Under the pieces are notes generated by a model. The model saw only the letters and a program-made list of their open reading frames with translations. It was not told the DNA's origin and ran no database searches. A stretch of 52,644 nucleotides of DNA from Arthrobacter sp. OAP107 (GTDB taxonomy: Bacteria > Actinomycetota > Actinomycetes > Actinomycetales > Micrococcaceae). Positions 24,801 through 32,997 of the stretch are shown piece after piece. Within the stretch, counting starts at the first letter, position 1; every line of letters starts with the position of its first letter. Location: contig NZ_JBEPOK010000003.1 in NCBI RefSeq assembly GCF_040546765.1, forward strand, positions 1-52,644, read 5' to 3'. A program made the position numbers and the translations under genes.

Positions 24801-25286
24801 ATGATTATTCCTATTACTGTCCACGTCCCCGAGCACCGCGTTGAGGACTTTTACATTCGCTTCGGAGAATTTCTCGCCGATGTCCCCGATCCGGACGCGC
24901 CCACGCAGCTACCGTCGGGGATTGTTCCTAGTTGGGTGGTCACCGACCAGGCGCAAACAATCGCCGCGACACTGTGGAAGGAGATATCCGGGCCAGGGCA
25001 GTCGGTTCTCCGATACATGGCGCGTGCGATCGACGGCGAGACTAAACACTTCCTGCCGGACGAGATCGCCGACGGAATTAGGCATCCGAAGGGTAAAGCA
25101 GGGGTGGCCGGCCTTCTTGGTGGCGTAGGGAAAGCAATCCGCCGCGCTGGCCTTCCTGTCTACACAACCCCAAGGGGCAATTCCTGGCACTACATCTGGG
25201 ACTGGGACGGTGAGCGGTATTGCATGACCCCAGAGGTCGCACAACTCCTGCGCAGGGAAGCGCAGCCGGGAGGTTCGGCGGGATAA
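24801..25286 (+). CDS. DUF6416-like hypothetical protein
   Basis: 161 residues from ATG 24801 (GGAGGA 7 nt upstream); an ATG/CTG at 24786 lies before the ribosome site and is rejected. ITVHVPEHRVEDFYIRFGEF at the N-terminus, a central LWKEISGPGQSVLRYM and C-terminal YCMTPEVAQLL resemble Streptomyces proteins I remember as DUF6416. Helical, possibly winged-helix-like. Role unknown. Confidence 0.55.
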   Translation: MIIPITVHVPEHRVEDFYIRFGEFLADVPDPDAPTQLPSGIVPSWVVTDQAQTIAATLWKEISGPGQSVLRYMARAIDGETKHFLPDEIADGIRHPKGKAGVAGLLGGVGKAIRRAGLPVYTTPRGNSWHYIWDWDGERYCMTPEVAQLLRREAQPGGSAG

Positions 25287-25421
25287 GGGGCTCGGGCTAC
25301 CGCCCCCCAGGTGCAGGCATTACTGGTGCAAGCAGTGTCTGCATCCACTCCAAGCGATGCGCGATGCAAAACCGCCGTACGTACGGCGAGTCAACGGCAA
25401 ACATAGTTATACGTACCGGGA

Positions 25422-25450
25422 TTGACATGTATAGGAGGCTTCATCATACT
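25422..25450 (+). promoter_or_regulatory. Promoter upstream of the 187-residue gene
   Basis: TTGACA (25422-25427), 17-bp spacer and CATACT (25445-25450). The rest of the 213-nt gap from 25287 shows no gene. The palindromic CCGTACGTACGG (25373-25384) may be a regulatory site. Confidence 0.6.
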
Positions 25451-25499
25451 TTAGCTTCCCGGGAACACTAACTATGCTTTTGGAGATTAGGAGCCAGCG

Positions 25500-26063
25500 A
25501 TGCTGCACATTACCGTTACCGCTAAGAAGTCCGTCGATCCTGAGCAGGATGGCCTCGGCCGGCCTTTCGTCGGCTATGAAAGGGGCATGACTCAGGACGA
25601 AATGTATGAGGCCAACCATGGCGAGTGGGCCATCGGCGCCCGAGGCAGGGCGACAGAGCACTATGCTCTGTTTTCCTTTGGCCGGACAGTTATCCAGGCT
25701 GTCGAGATTGAGGATTTCGAGCTAACAAAGGAGTTCGAGAAGACACCGGAGGAAAAGCGGGACGACCGTTACACGATCCACGGAAAGATTCTCGGGCAGG
25801 GCCATCCGGTCTATGACAAGTACGTTGGCAAAGAGACGCCTGTCAGCATCGCTCGTAACCCCGTGCGCTACTTCCATGATCCGGAGTTCGATGGCGGCTC
25901 CGGCCAGCCCTGCCGCTGCGGTTGTGGTGAGTTGACCACTCGCGGTGATTTTGTGCCCGGGCATGACCAGAAGGCCATCCATGAACGCATCGCTCGTATC
26001 GGCACCGTTGCCGAGTTCTTGGAGTGGATGGACGTCGTCCGGCCGGCGTCCCTCCGCTCTTAG
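25500..26063 (+). CDS. Hypothetical protein with Cys-rich CxCGCG motif
   Basis: 187 residues (AGGAG about 9 nt before the ATG). GQPCRCGCGELTTRGDFVPG is a small Cys-rich motif followed by HDQKAIHERI, a pattern also seen in phage/plasmid proteins and probably metal-binding. The N-terminal region (YERGMTQDEMYEANHGEWAI) is unfamiliar. Soluble. Function unknown. Confidence 0.6.
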   Translation: MLHITVTAKKSVDPEQDGLGRPFVGYERGMTQDEMYEANHGEWAIGARGRATEHYALFSFGRTVIQAVEIEDFELTKEFEKTPEEKRDDRYTIHGKILGQGHPVYDKYVGKETPVSIARNPVRYFHDPEFDGGSGQPCRCGCGELTTRGDFVPGHDQKAIHERIARIGTVAEFLEWMDVVRPASLRS

Positions 26064-26069
26064 GAAAAA

Positions 26070-26105
26070 CGGTCCGGGCGCAGCAATTCAGCATGTGCCG
26101 GACCG
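26070..26105 (+). terminator. Hairpin after the Cys-rich protein gene
   Basis: CGGTCCGG (26070-26077) and CCGGACCG (26098-26105), perfect arms with a 20-nt loop, 6 nt after the stop. No U-tract, so termination is only suggested by position. Confidence 0.4.
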
Positions 26106-26133
26106 CGCCTGAAGGGTAGCGGTGCCAGGAAGG

Positions 26134-26349
26134 CTACGCCTTGTGATCCATGTCCTTGGATGCTTGAAGAGCTGCTATCTCCTGGAGCGGCAAGTACCCA
26201 TAGTCGTCGGTCTCGCGGAGCGCTAGGAGGCGTTCGCGCATGTCTGGACTGGCTGCCAGCCAGAGGGAATCCCTCTCTCGAAACAGGTAATGCAACTCAA
26301 GCCATCGAACCTTTGGGTCCCAGGGACCATGCCTTACGGGCCATGGATG
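26134..26349 (-). pseudogene. C-terminal fragment of a minus-strand gene
   Basis: A minus-strand frame of about 72 codons ends at TAG 26134. It reads naturally (GPWDPKVRWLELHYLF, RERLLALRETDDYGYLPLQ, then ASKDMDHKA) but no start or ribosome site precedes it, and a stop lies just upstream at 26350. Looks like the tail of a gene whose front was lost. A start at ATG 26241 would leave only 35 residues. Confidence 0.35.
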
Positions 26350-26371
26350 CTAAAGGTGAGAGGTTAGGAAC

Positions 26372-26581
26372 GTGAACATTGAGAGAGCTACCGCTGACCA
26401 GCTTTACCGCCTGCTTCTGGACGTCCAGGACCAACTCAATGAGCTGTTGGCAGACGACCGGTTGACCCTAGCAAGGGAAGCGGAACAGACGCACGGCACA
26501 GCCCGAAAGGCTGTCGGCGTGGTGCTGGAGCATCTGGACGCCGCCCGTCAGGTGCTAGCCGTGCTTGAAACGGCGGAATAG
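26372..26581 (+). CDS. Small helical hypothetical protein
   Basis: 69 residues from GTG 26372 (GAGAGG upstream). Helical: LYRLLLDVQDQLNELLADDR, then VGVVLEHLDAARQVLAVLE, hence coiled-coil-like. Directly precedes the damaged excisionase-like copy. Function unknown. Confidence 0.5.
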   Translation: MNIERATADQLYRLLLDVQDQLNELLADDRLTLAREAEQTHGTARKAVGVVLEHLDAARQVLAVLETAE

Positions 26582-26701
26582 TTGGGCCTACGGTGGCAAG
26601 TCAGTCGGGGGACTGCCGCCTGCGAATCCAGCTGTCGGGCAAGGTCCTGCTTCATCGTCGACACTCGCGGGTACCCAATATCCATTCGAGCTCCGTACCG
26701 G

Positions 26702-26911
26702 AAGTACCCCGAGCGTCTGACGCCTCAGCACCTCGAAGAAATCTTTGGGCTCTCCCGGAACACCGTGTACCGCTGGCTCCAAACCGGAGTGATTCCTGCT
26801 TACCAAGTCGAGAAGACGTGGGTCTGGGAAAATCGGAACACCCTCAGGAGGGGCCAGGCGCCGGAAGTGATTGAGGACCAGCCCCAGAGCGAAGATGCCG
26901 AGCAGGTGTGA
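26702..26911 (+). pseudogene. Damaged copy of the excisionase-like HTH gene
   Basis: Near-identical to 30616-30855, with the same helix (EEIFGLSRNTVYRWLQTGVI) and C-terminus. It lacks the proper N-terminus (matching begins only at AAGTACCCCGAG) and 30 nt (ten residues, LISRDQVKDW) after KTW, apparently by slippage between TGG words. The open frame runs back to a TTG at 26582 through unrelated sequence. Probably a non-functional duplicate. Confidence 0.7.
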
Positions 26912-27033
26912 AGGGTGGCACATGTATGCCAATGGCCATGGCGAGCACTGGCGTGCTGCCACTGAATATGTCCTCCGAAACCAAACAACCTGGGAGCAGG
27001 CCCCTCGTATAGCAATACCCCTAAAATCGGCAA

Positions 27034-27846
27034 ATGGACGACGCCGCGACTCGACAAAGCCCTTATTCCACCGAACGGCCGCAAGCGCCGCGGTCAAGAC
27101 TCAGGCGATTCCTAGCTGTTGTTGGTTCAGCGGTTCTGGGCGTCGGTGTCTTCGTGGGCATCACGGGGCGATGGGGCCCTTTTGCGGGGATAAGTGCTGA
27201 TGTCTGGCTTAGTTTTTGGGGATCCCTAATGAGCGCCGGATTCGGAGGTCTGGTCGCCGGAGTTGTGCTTCGCACGCAGCTAAGGGCTCAGGAACGGCTA
27301 CATCAAGTGCAGTTACAAGCCCAGGAACGCTTACACCGGGAACAGGTTGCCGTTCAGCGCAGATTGCACCAAGAAGCACTCCACGTTCAGCGAGATGAGG
27401 CTCGAAAGGAACGGGAGATAGCAGCAATGACAGATTTAAGGGCCCATATCGATGAAGTCAACGAATACGTTCTCGATCCTTTACGAAGTGCTATCCCTGA
27501 CGGGGAACTTCAGAGGCGGCGACAGCTTATCGAACGCGATATTAGGTCGTGGATGCTTAACTCGGTCAACTCACGCGCAATTTGGAGGGTTCTAATTGAT
27601 GGGACGATGCGCTTGTTCTATGTCTATGAGGAGCTCCGTGAGCCGCTGCAGGAATTGGCAGAGGACGCCCTGAGTCATTACCGCGTGGAGGCGCTTCTAT
27701 GCGTGAGCAGCATTTCCGATTTCATTCATATGTGGAGTGAAGCAACGACTGACGGCGAACGCCAAGAAGCCATTGCCGTAGGCGGTAGGGCTCTCGCTAT
27801 GCGAGATGTCACCTTTAAACTGGGTCCGAGACCGGGCCCGGCCTGA
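27034..27846 (+). CDS. Membrane-anchored coiled-coil protein
   Basis: 270 residues. Two hydrophobic segments (about 27-45 and 58-77) are followed by a long coiled coil of QERLHQ/QERLHRE/RRLHQE-type repeats (about 85-135), then a soluble C-terminal helical domain. No clear ribosome site before ATG 27034, so an internal start is possible. Not recognised; topology suggests a membrane sensor or scaffold. Confidence 0.6.
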   Translation: MDDAATRQSPYSTERPQAPRSRLRRFLAVVGSAVLGVGVFVGITGRWGPFAGISADVWLSFWGSLMSAGFGGLVAGVVLRTQLRAQERLHQVQLQAQERLHREQVAVQRRLHQEALHVQRDEARKEREIAAMTDLRAHIDEVNEYVLDPLRSAIPDGELQRRRQLIERDIRSWMLNSVNSRAIWRVLIDGTMRLFYVYEELREPLQELAEDALSHYRVEALLCVSSISDFIHMWSEATTDGERQEAIAVGGRALAMRDVTFKLGPRPGPA

Positions 27847-27998
27847 CCTGACCAAGCCAGAGGCCGGAATGTCTTGCCTGTCCCGGTTCCAAGGAAGTGG
27901 GACACTTAGAGTCAGCGCCGCTGTGAGAGCGCCGTCGAACCAGGACATTGAAATTACGTACAAGGTGGCGCCGGGGGATTGCCCGAGGAGGGTCCCTG

Positions 27999-28421
27999 AT
28001 GGAGATTCAATGCAACGCATGCAAACATGTCGAGACCGTTGAATTATGCGATGGCTACGTCTGCCCGGAATGTGGCAGTATGCAGGGCTTCACGATGCGT
28101 GTAGTGATCAACGAAACGCTCGGGATACACGAAAGCATAAGGTACAAGGGTAAGTCGGAAGGCGAGAAGCGCCCCTACGTAGAGGTCCATCTTGGTGCGG
28201 ATCTACATGAGGACAGTGGTGAGTTTCGTGAAGTTACGCAGGTCGTCGACCGCAGAAACAATCTCTACAAAAAGAAGGTTGTCCGCCCAATTGGTGAAGT
28301 CGTCAAGGACGTCGAGGGGCCGCTAATAGGACACGATGGCGGATCAGCGCAGCGGCGGAGGCCGAGGGCGGCTGATTCAGCAGCTGCGGATGACCAGGAT
28401 AAGGACGCAGGCGACCAATAG
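27999..28421 (+). CDS. Zinc-ribbon protein
   Basis: 140 residues from ATG 27999 (GAGGAGGG six nt upstream; the earlier in-frame start lacks one). N-terminal CNACKHVETVELCDGYVCPECG gives a CxxC...CxxC zinc ribbon, written here as C5/C8 and C20/C23. The C-terminus is charged and disordered (QRRRPRAADSAAADDQDK). May bind nucleic acid or protein. Function unknown. Confidence 0.6.
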   Translation: MEIQCNACKHVETVELCDGYVCPECGSMQGFTMRVVINETLGIHESIRYKGKSEGEKRPYVEVHLGADLHEDSGEFREVTQVVDRRNNLYKKKVVRPIGEVVKDVEGPLIGHDGGSAQRRRPRAADSAAADDQDKDAGDQ

Positions 28422-28464
28422 GTTGGGACCAGCTGCCCGTGCTGGCTTCCGCTACTGTTCAGTC

Positions 28465-29685
28465 ATGAATCAACCGCCAGTTAGCAATGCTCGCATTGTA
28501 TGGACGACCATCCTTTTGACGTTCTCTGTTGTTGCTATAGGTCTTGCCGTGGTCGTCATTGTGCAGCCTGCTTGGAAAGGCATTAACCCGGCAGCATCTG
28601 CCAGAACCGGCTCGGCCTCGCCTACTTCAAGCACACCTTCTGCTTCGCCGCTGGCTAGCGCACCGGTTCCGACGCCTACCGTCACCGAAACCTCATCAAT
28701 TTCGTCGCCATCGGTTCCGCTCCCCGGCCCTAACCTCCTGGCTGACATACAAACCGCGCAAAGGATCACGGACAAATTTTGGGCACGTCATTGGGTCGAA
28801 TATTTTCCGGGTCGGTATTCGCCGCCCAACGTTCTCGGGACGTACGACGGCACTTCACCCAACGCCCCTTATTGCGGCACTGCGAAGTTGCCGGCGGAAA
28901 ATGCTTCATACTGCAAGCCTGACGATTCGGTTGCCTGGGATATAACCCTGATGAACAGTGGGTACCAGCAAGGTGACTCCTGGCCGTACCTCGTCATCGC
29001 ACACGAGTGGGGCCATGCAATACAAGCCCGTCTAGGTAACTCAGTTACTAACGTCGCGAAGGAACTTCAGGCCGACTGTTTGGCAGGCGCCGTGTTGTTC
29101 GGCGCAGCTGCTGATGGTGATCTCGTTCTTGAAACCGGAGACCAGAAGGAACTCGCCAGCGCACTGAGCACTCTGGCCGACGAAACATCTTGGACCAAAA
29201 GTGCTGATCACGGAGACCCGTTCGAGCGGATTGGCGCATTTGATGCAGGTAGGCTCCATGGCGTTCTGGAGTGCTTCCCGAACCTCAAGCCGGCCCAGTT
29301 TGGCAGTTCCATGCGTTACGAGAGTGGAGTTTCCGTGTCAGTAGCTGCGGCAGGATATAGGCAGCTTACGCCGAACCCTGAGACCACCGGCCGAGCAGCA
29401 ATCTTTCAAATCACGGTGTACAACGGCGGAACGACTCCATTGAATGCGTCACACATGTCCAAACTTGTAATCAAATTCGGTGAGACCGGAGTGGTAGGGC
29501 AACTTGTCCCCGACCCGGACGCCGTTCTTGGCCCTAGTGATTTGGGAACGATTGGTCCAGGAGATACGAAAAGCATTTATATCGGGGCCGCTGTCCCAAA
29601 GGGCCAAGTTGGCCAACAAGTTCGGGCGACCGTCCCTGGACCGGACCCGGAAAAAGACTTTTCTGCCGCGTTCGAGGGCTCCTAG
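28465..29685 (+). CDS. Membrane-anchored zinc metalloprotease (neutral zinc peptidase family)
   Basis: 406 residues from ATG 28465. An N-terminal membrane helix (about 10-35) and a Ser/Thr/Pro-rich stalk (about 45-95) precede a protease domain with AHEWGHAIQARLG (HExxH) and ELQADCLAGAV, the zinc-ligand set of the YpfJ-like neutral zinc metallopeptidases. The C-terminal ~120 residues form a beta-rich domain (AIFQITVYNGGTTPLN) like secreted DUF4352-type domains. Active site should face the outside. Shine-Dalgarno is weak. Confidence 0.8.
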   Translation: MNQPPVSNARIVWTTILLTFSVVAIGLAVVVIVQPAWKGINPAASARTGSASPTSSTPSASPLASAPVPTPTVTETSSISSPSVPLPGPNLLADIQTAQRITDKFWARHWVEYFPGRYSPPNVLGTYDGTSPNAPYCGTAKLPAENASYCKPDDSVAWDITLMNSGYQQGDSWPYLVIAHEWGHAIQARLGNSVTNVAKELQADCLAGAVLFGAAADGDLVLETGDQKELASALSTLADETSWTKSADHGDPFERIGAFDAGRLHGVLECFPNLKPAQFGSSMRYESGVSVSVAAAGYRQLTPNPETTGRAAIFQITVYNGGTTPLNASHMSKLVIKFGETGVVGQLVPDPDAVLGPSDLGTIGPGDTKSIYIGAAVPKGQVGQQVRATVPGPDPEKDFSAAFEGS

Positions 29686-29688
29686 CGT

Positions 29689-29976
29689 TCAAGCCGCTCT
29701 CGGAGGGGCATACGGGCGCAACAACCACGCGGCCCGGTCCGGATCCCTGATTAGGTCGAACGTGACTAGCTCGCCGCCCCTGCCAAGACGTGCCTGGACG
29801 CGCCACACTTCAAGGTCAATCCGCGGCGCATTTTCGCGAGGATAGCGCTTGAACTCGCGCCACCACTCGATCCGCTCATACCAGCGCACCGGATCAGCAG
29901 CCACGCGCCAGGTCCGGCCCTGGTACTCAAAACGCATCGGCATGCCCGCCGCTGTCTCCACTAGAACTTGTTGCAC
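29689..29976 (-). CDS. DUF6504-like protein
   Basis: 95 residues. Pattern MPMRFEYQGRTWRVAADPVRWYE-like N-terminus, WWREFKRYP and EVWRVQARLG, LVTFDLIRDPDRAAWLLRPY fit DUF6504 of actinobacteria, usually encoded beside Y-family/ImuB polymerases. No polymerase is present here, so the gene may be a stray copy. Convergent with the zinc protease gene. Confidence 0.6.
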   Translation of the reverse strand: MQQVLVETAAGMPMRFEYQGRTWRVAADPVRWYERIEWWREFKRYPRENAPRIDLEVWRVQARLGRGGELVTFDLIRDPDRAAWLLRPYAPPRAA

Positions 29977-30038
29977 CCCCGAAGGCTACGGCCGGGCCCT
30001 GACAGCAGGATTCGGGGCATCCCACTGGGTCTCCTTAC

Positions 30039-30069
30039 GCGGCGTCTGCCGCCCATGGGCAGACGCCGC
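30039..30069 (-). terminator. Hairpin downstream of the small membrane protein gene
   Basis: GCGGCGTCTGCC (30039-30050) and GGCAGACGCCGC (30058-30069), twelve perfect pairs with a 7-nt loop, 10 nt beyond the minus-strand stop at 30080. No U-tract. Confidence 0.5.
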
Positions 30070-30079
30070 ATTGTCAGGA

Positions 30080-30265
30080 TTAGGCCAGGAACACCATCAT
30101 GAAGCCGCCGCGCACGATCAGCAAGCCGGTCACCGCAGCGATCAAGCACATCACCGCCCCGCCGTGCGTGGCCGGCGTCAGCCCGAACCGCTTAATGCAA
30201 GGCACCGACAGGTCGAACAACTTGATGCCCGCCGCGATCAGCAGGGTTCCGAAAAAGAGGGTCAA
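30080..30265 (-). CDS. Small two-helix membrane protein
   Basis: 61 residues from TTG 30265 (GGAG 5 nt upstream). Hydrophobic helices at about 3-20 and 36-59 around a polar turn (CIKRFGLTPATHGG). Composition is credible for a membrane protein, and a hairpin follows its stop. No family known. Confidence 0.45.
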   Translation of the reverse strand: MTLFFGTLLIAAGIKLFDLSVPCIKRFGLTPATHGGAVMCLIAAVTGLLIVRGGFMMVFLA

Positions 30266-30561
30266 TGTCGCTCCAAACCGCGGGCATTAGGGCCTAGCCC
30301 GCGCAGGCAAAGGCGCGGCAGCGCCTCTACCCGTTTGTGTGCGGCTGCCGACGAAAACGCGGGCGAGCCCTTTGAGTCCCAGTTGGAACGGGTCCCCGAG
30401 CGGCTCTTGGGACCGGCATTTCACATCCCCCAGGAATGTCCGCAAAGATCATTACGGTACCCTCTGCACGAAAGGACAAAGATGACCCCGAACAACAGCA
30501 TTAAGAACTCTGATTCCCTCTCAGTACAGCTAAGTACCATTTCACGGGCTGAGATGACTTC

Positions 30562-30855
30562 GTGCGGTGGGACGGACTGAGCGTGGACCCCAAGTACCTT
30601 GAGGCTCTCTTCGCCAAGTACCCCGAGCGTCTGACGCCTCAGCACCTCGAAGAAATCTTCGGGCTCTCCCGGAACACCGTGTACCGCTGGCTTCAAACCG
30701 GAGTGATTCCTGCTTATCAAGTCGAGAAGACATGGTTGATCTCCAGAGATCAGGTCAAGGACTGGGTCTGGGAAAACCGGAACTCCCTCAGGAGGGGCCA
30801 GGCGCCGGAAGTGATTGAGGACCAGCCCCAGAGCGAAGAGGCCGAGCAGGTGTGA
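30562..30855 (+). CDS. Excisionase/MerR-like helix-turn-helix protein
   Basis: 97 residues from GTG 30562 (a GTG at 30583 is possible). LTPQHLEEIFGLSRNTVYRW, then a recognition loop with AYQVEKTWLISRDQVKDWVW, is the HTH_17/excisionase pattern. The acidic tail resembles recombination directionality factors. An intact version of the damaged copy at 26702. The related integrase is not in the window, but the serine recombinase is 6 kb away. 30266-30561 holds no other gene that I can support. Confidence 0.65.
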   Translation: MRWDGLSVDPKYLEALFAKYPERLTPQHLEEIFGLSRNTVYRWLQTGVIPAYQVEKTWLISRDQVKDWVWENRNSLRRGQAPEVIEDQPQSEEAEQV

Positions 30856-30916
30856 GGGTGGCACATGCAGATATAAGGACGCTGGGTGAGAAGTCCTTGA
30901 AATGTTCCTCCTCTAG

Positions 30917-31525
30917 TCAGTCAGGCGTCCAGATCAGGATGTCTGCTAGACGTAGGAGCGACAAAGAGCGACCATCGGGAGTTCGCCTTATCGCGGCGAG
31001 GTCCGTTAACCACCCTGCGTTCTCTCGGATGTCTTCCCAGAGTGCCTTTCGGACGGCGCCTGGGCGCCTTGTGCCATAGAACTCATATACCCTGCTGTCG
31101 ATCAGCGGCACTATCTGTGGACGCCGGCGGTGAAGGACCTTTGAGACCGTAATGGCCGTCCACCACTTAACAGGGACGGCGGCGCTGTTGGCAGCGGCCA
31201 GGCTTTCGACAGCTTGTTCGAGTTCAGACAGATCCTCATATGACTCAAAGCTTTTGGCGTCTCGGAGTTCTAGCAGCGCTGTGTCGAGAGCTTTTCGGAG
31301 CAGCTGCGCCGGTCCATCTCCGTCCGTAAAGAGTGGAATAACGTCGCGGGCACTGAGCTGAAGGCTAAGGAGATTTGCCATGAGCACATCGGCGGGTCTT
31401 AGAGGCGTATCAATTTCGCCCTGATGGTCGTAAGTATTGAAGGCATACTCCAGGTTCGTTGAGGTGTATCTCTCCAGCTTTCTCTGTGCTGAGCTCCTCA
31501 GCGAGGCCAAACTGCTGGCAGCCAT
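30917..31525 (-). CDS. DUF6308-family protein
   Basis: 202 residues from ATG 31525 (GAGGGGGG upstream), preferred over the longer frame to 31546. Matches DUF6308 as I know it: LRPADVLMANLLSLQLSARD, DGPAQLLRKALDTAL, WWTAITVSKVLHRRRPQIVP, LIDSRVYEFYG and LSLLRLADILIW. Unknown function; widespread in actinobacteria. Divergent from the CoiA-like gene. Confidence 0.75.
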   Translation of the reverse strand: MAASSLASLRSSAQRKLERYTSTNLEYAFNTYDHQGEIDTPLRPADVLMANLLSLQLSARDVIPLFTDGDGPAQLLRKALDTALLELRDAKSFESYEDLSELEQAVESLAAANSAAVPVKWWTAITVSKVLHRRRPQIVPLIDSRVYEFYGTRRPGAVRKALWEDIRENAGWLTDLAAIRRTPDGRSLSLLRLADILIWTPD

Positions 31526-31711
31526 GTTAATTCCCCCCTCAAACACCGGCGTTCACCGCTATTCGGATGTTGATGGTGATCACGTTACGCCCGGCCTGAC
31601 TAATACCAGCACTGAGAGGCGCTAGATGTCACAGGCATATGGTTTCCTGATCACGGGAGCCACGTCCGGGTGGCGCCTTAGAAAACATCATTTCCTGGGG
31701 GAAGGGAATCA

Positions 31712-32923
31712 ATGCCGCTTGCCGCTTACCTGTCAGAGAAACGTGTCGAGGCGCCATTCGTGACTGACGAAGAGTGGGAGGATCTGAGGCGGCGATGCAA
31801 GGCGGGGGAGCCTTTGACAATGTCTTGCGGTCAGCCTGGTAAACCCAGGGTCTCTAAGAACGGTCTGAAGCACTTTTATCATCATGCGAAAGCAAACTGT
31901 TCGCTGCATCCTGGTGGGGAATCTGCGGATCATCTGGAAATGAAATCCTTGGTTGCGGCAGCCGCGCGTGAGGCTGGCTGGGACGCCATCATTGAACAAC
32001 CAGCGCATGATCGGTCATGGATTGCCGACGTGATGGTAAGTAAGGGAGGCGAGAAGCGCGCCCTAGAGATTCAGTTCTCCCGGCAAGACGCGGACGAGTT
32101 TCGCCGACGGCAGCAACGCTACGAAGCTGACGGAGTTCAGTGTCTCTGGTTAGCTGCAGAAGTAAACCGTGAAGCGGCCGAAGTAGTGCCCTCGGTGATG
32201 ATCGGCGGGGCGCCGGGTGCAAGAACACTCACTTTGCCGGATGCCTTCAGCGGCCCTGTCGCTACGGACGCGGTCGAAGCGATCCACCTCTTACTAAACG
32301 ATAGAATCAAGCTTTTTATCGAGCCAGTCGTGCGGGCTTATTCGCTAGATACTGCCATGCTCAAATGTTGGAGGGAGGGCTGCAATCGGTGGATCACTGC
32401 ATGGAGATTGGAAGATTTACAGCTTGAAACAAGATGCGGGCGCACTGGAACCCTATTGGCACGGCACTACTATGAAGCACGCATACATCTCACGGACAGA
32501 ATTGAGCGGATCATCGCCGATAGAGTGATGCCACTCCTGGGACAGGCAGATCTGCCCGCACCTATGTATCTAGCTACGAGATTCAGCAAAGCTGCCGGAT
32601 GCTCCTACCTCGCCTTGTGCTGCCCGTTCTGCAACTACATTCAAGGCGATATTCCCCTCAACCATCACAGCGTCACCTGGCGCCGCTATGTCGTGGAAGG
32701 TTGGCTCCCGCTACCCATCAAGAGAAACGTGCTTGGCCGTGAACATCAATGCATCGATATTGGCAGGGGCCAGTGCTCACAGAACCCTCCAGAACCTGAG
32801 GGCCCTGCCTTTCCCGACAGCGAACTCGTAACGTCGGGCGCAACCTCGGATCTACTGACCAGTGAGCTACCACCACTTCCAAAACGGGGAGTCGGGCGGC
32901 AGGGACTCCGTAAGCCAAGCTAG
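31712..32923 (+). CDS. CoiA-like nuclease-domain protein
   Basis: 403 residues (GGGGGAAGGG upstream). SADHLEMKSLVAAAAREAGW, IIEQPAHDRSWIADVMVSK and KRALEIQFSRQDADEFRRR give the E...D...E-x-Q pattern of the PD-(D/E)XK core in competence protein CoiA. An N-terminal zinc-finger-like part (SCGQPGKP, FYHHAKANCSLHP) is usual in the family. Cys pairs later (CWREGC, CCPFCNY) add likely zinc sites. In plasmids such genes usually act in defence or DNA processing, not competence. Confidence 0.75.
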   Translation: MPLAAYLSEKRVEAPFVTDEEWEDLRRRCKAGEPLTMSCGQPGKPRVSKNGLKHFYHHAKANCSLHPGGESADHLEMKSLVAAAAREAGWDAIIEQPAHDRSWIADVMVSKGGEKRALEIQFSRQDADEFRRRQQRYEADGVQCLWLAAEVNREAAEVVPSVMIGGAPGARTLTLPDAFSGPVATDAVEAIHLLLNDRIKLFIEPVVRAYSLDTAMLKCWREGCNRWITAWRLEDLQLETRCGRTGTLLARHYYEARIHLTDRIERIIADRVMPLLGQADLPAPMYLATRFSKAAGCSYLALCCPFCNYIQGDIPLNHHSVTWRRYVVEGWLPLPIKRNVLGREHQCIDIGRGQCSQNPPEPEGPAFPDSELVTSGATSDLLTSELPPLPKRGVGRQGLRKPS

Positions 32924-32997
32924 TAAAGCGGAATGTGTTTCATTGCATGTGGCCGATGACCTCGCTACGCGGATCCTTTGTCTAGCAGCCCGGGAGA

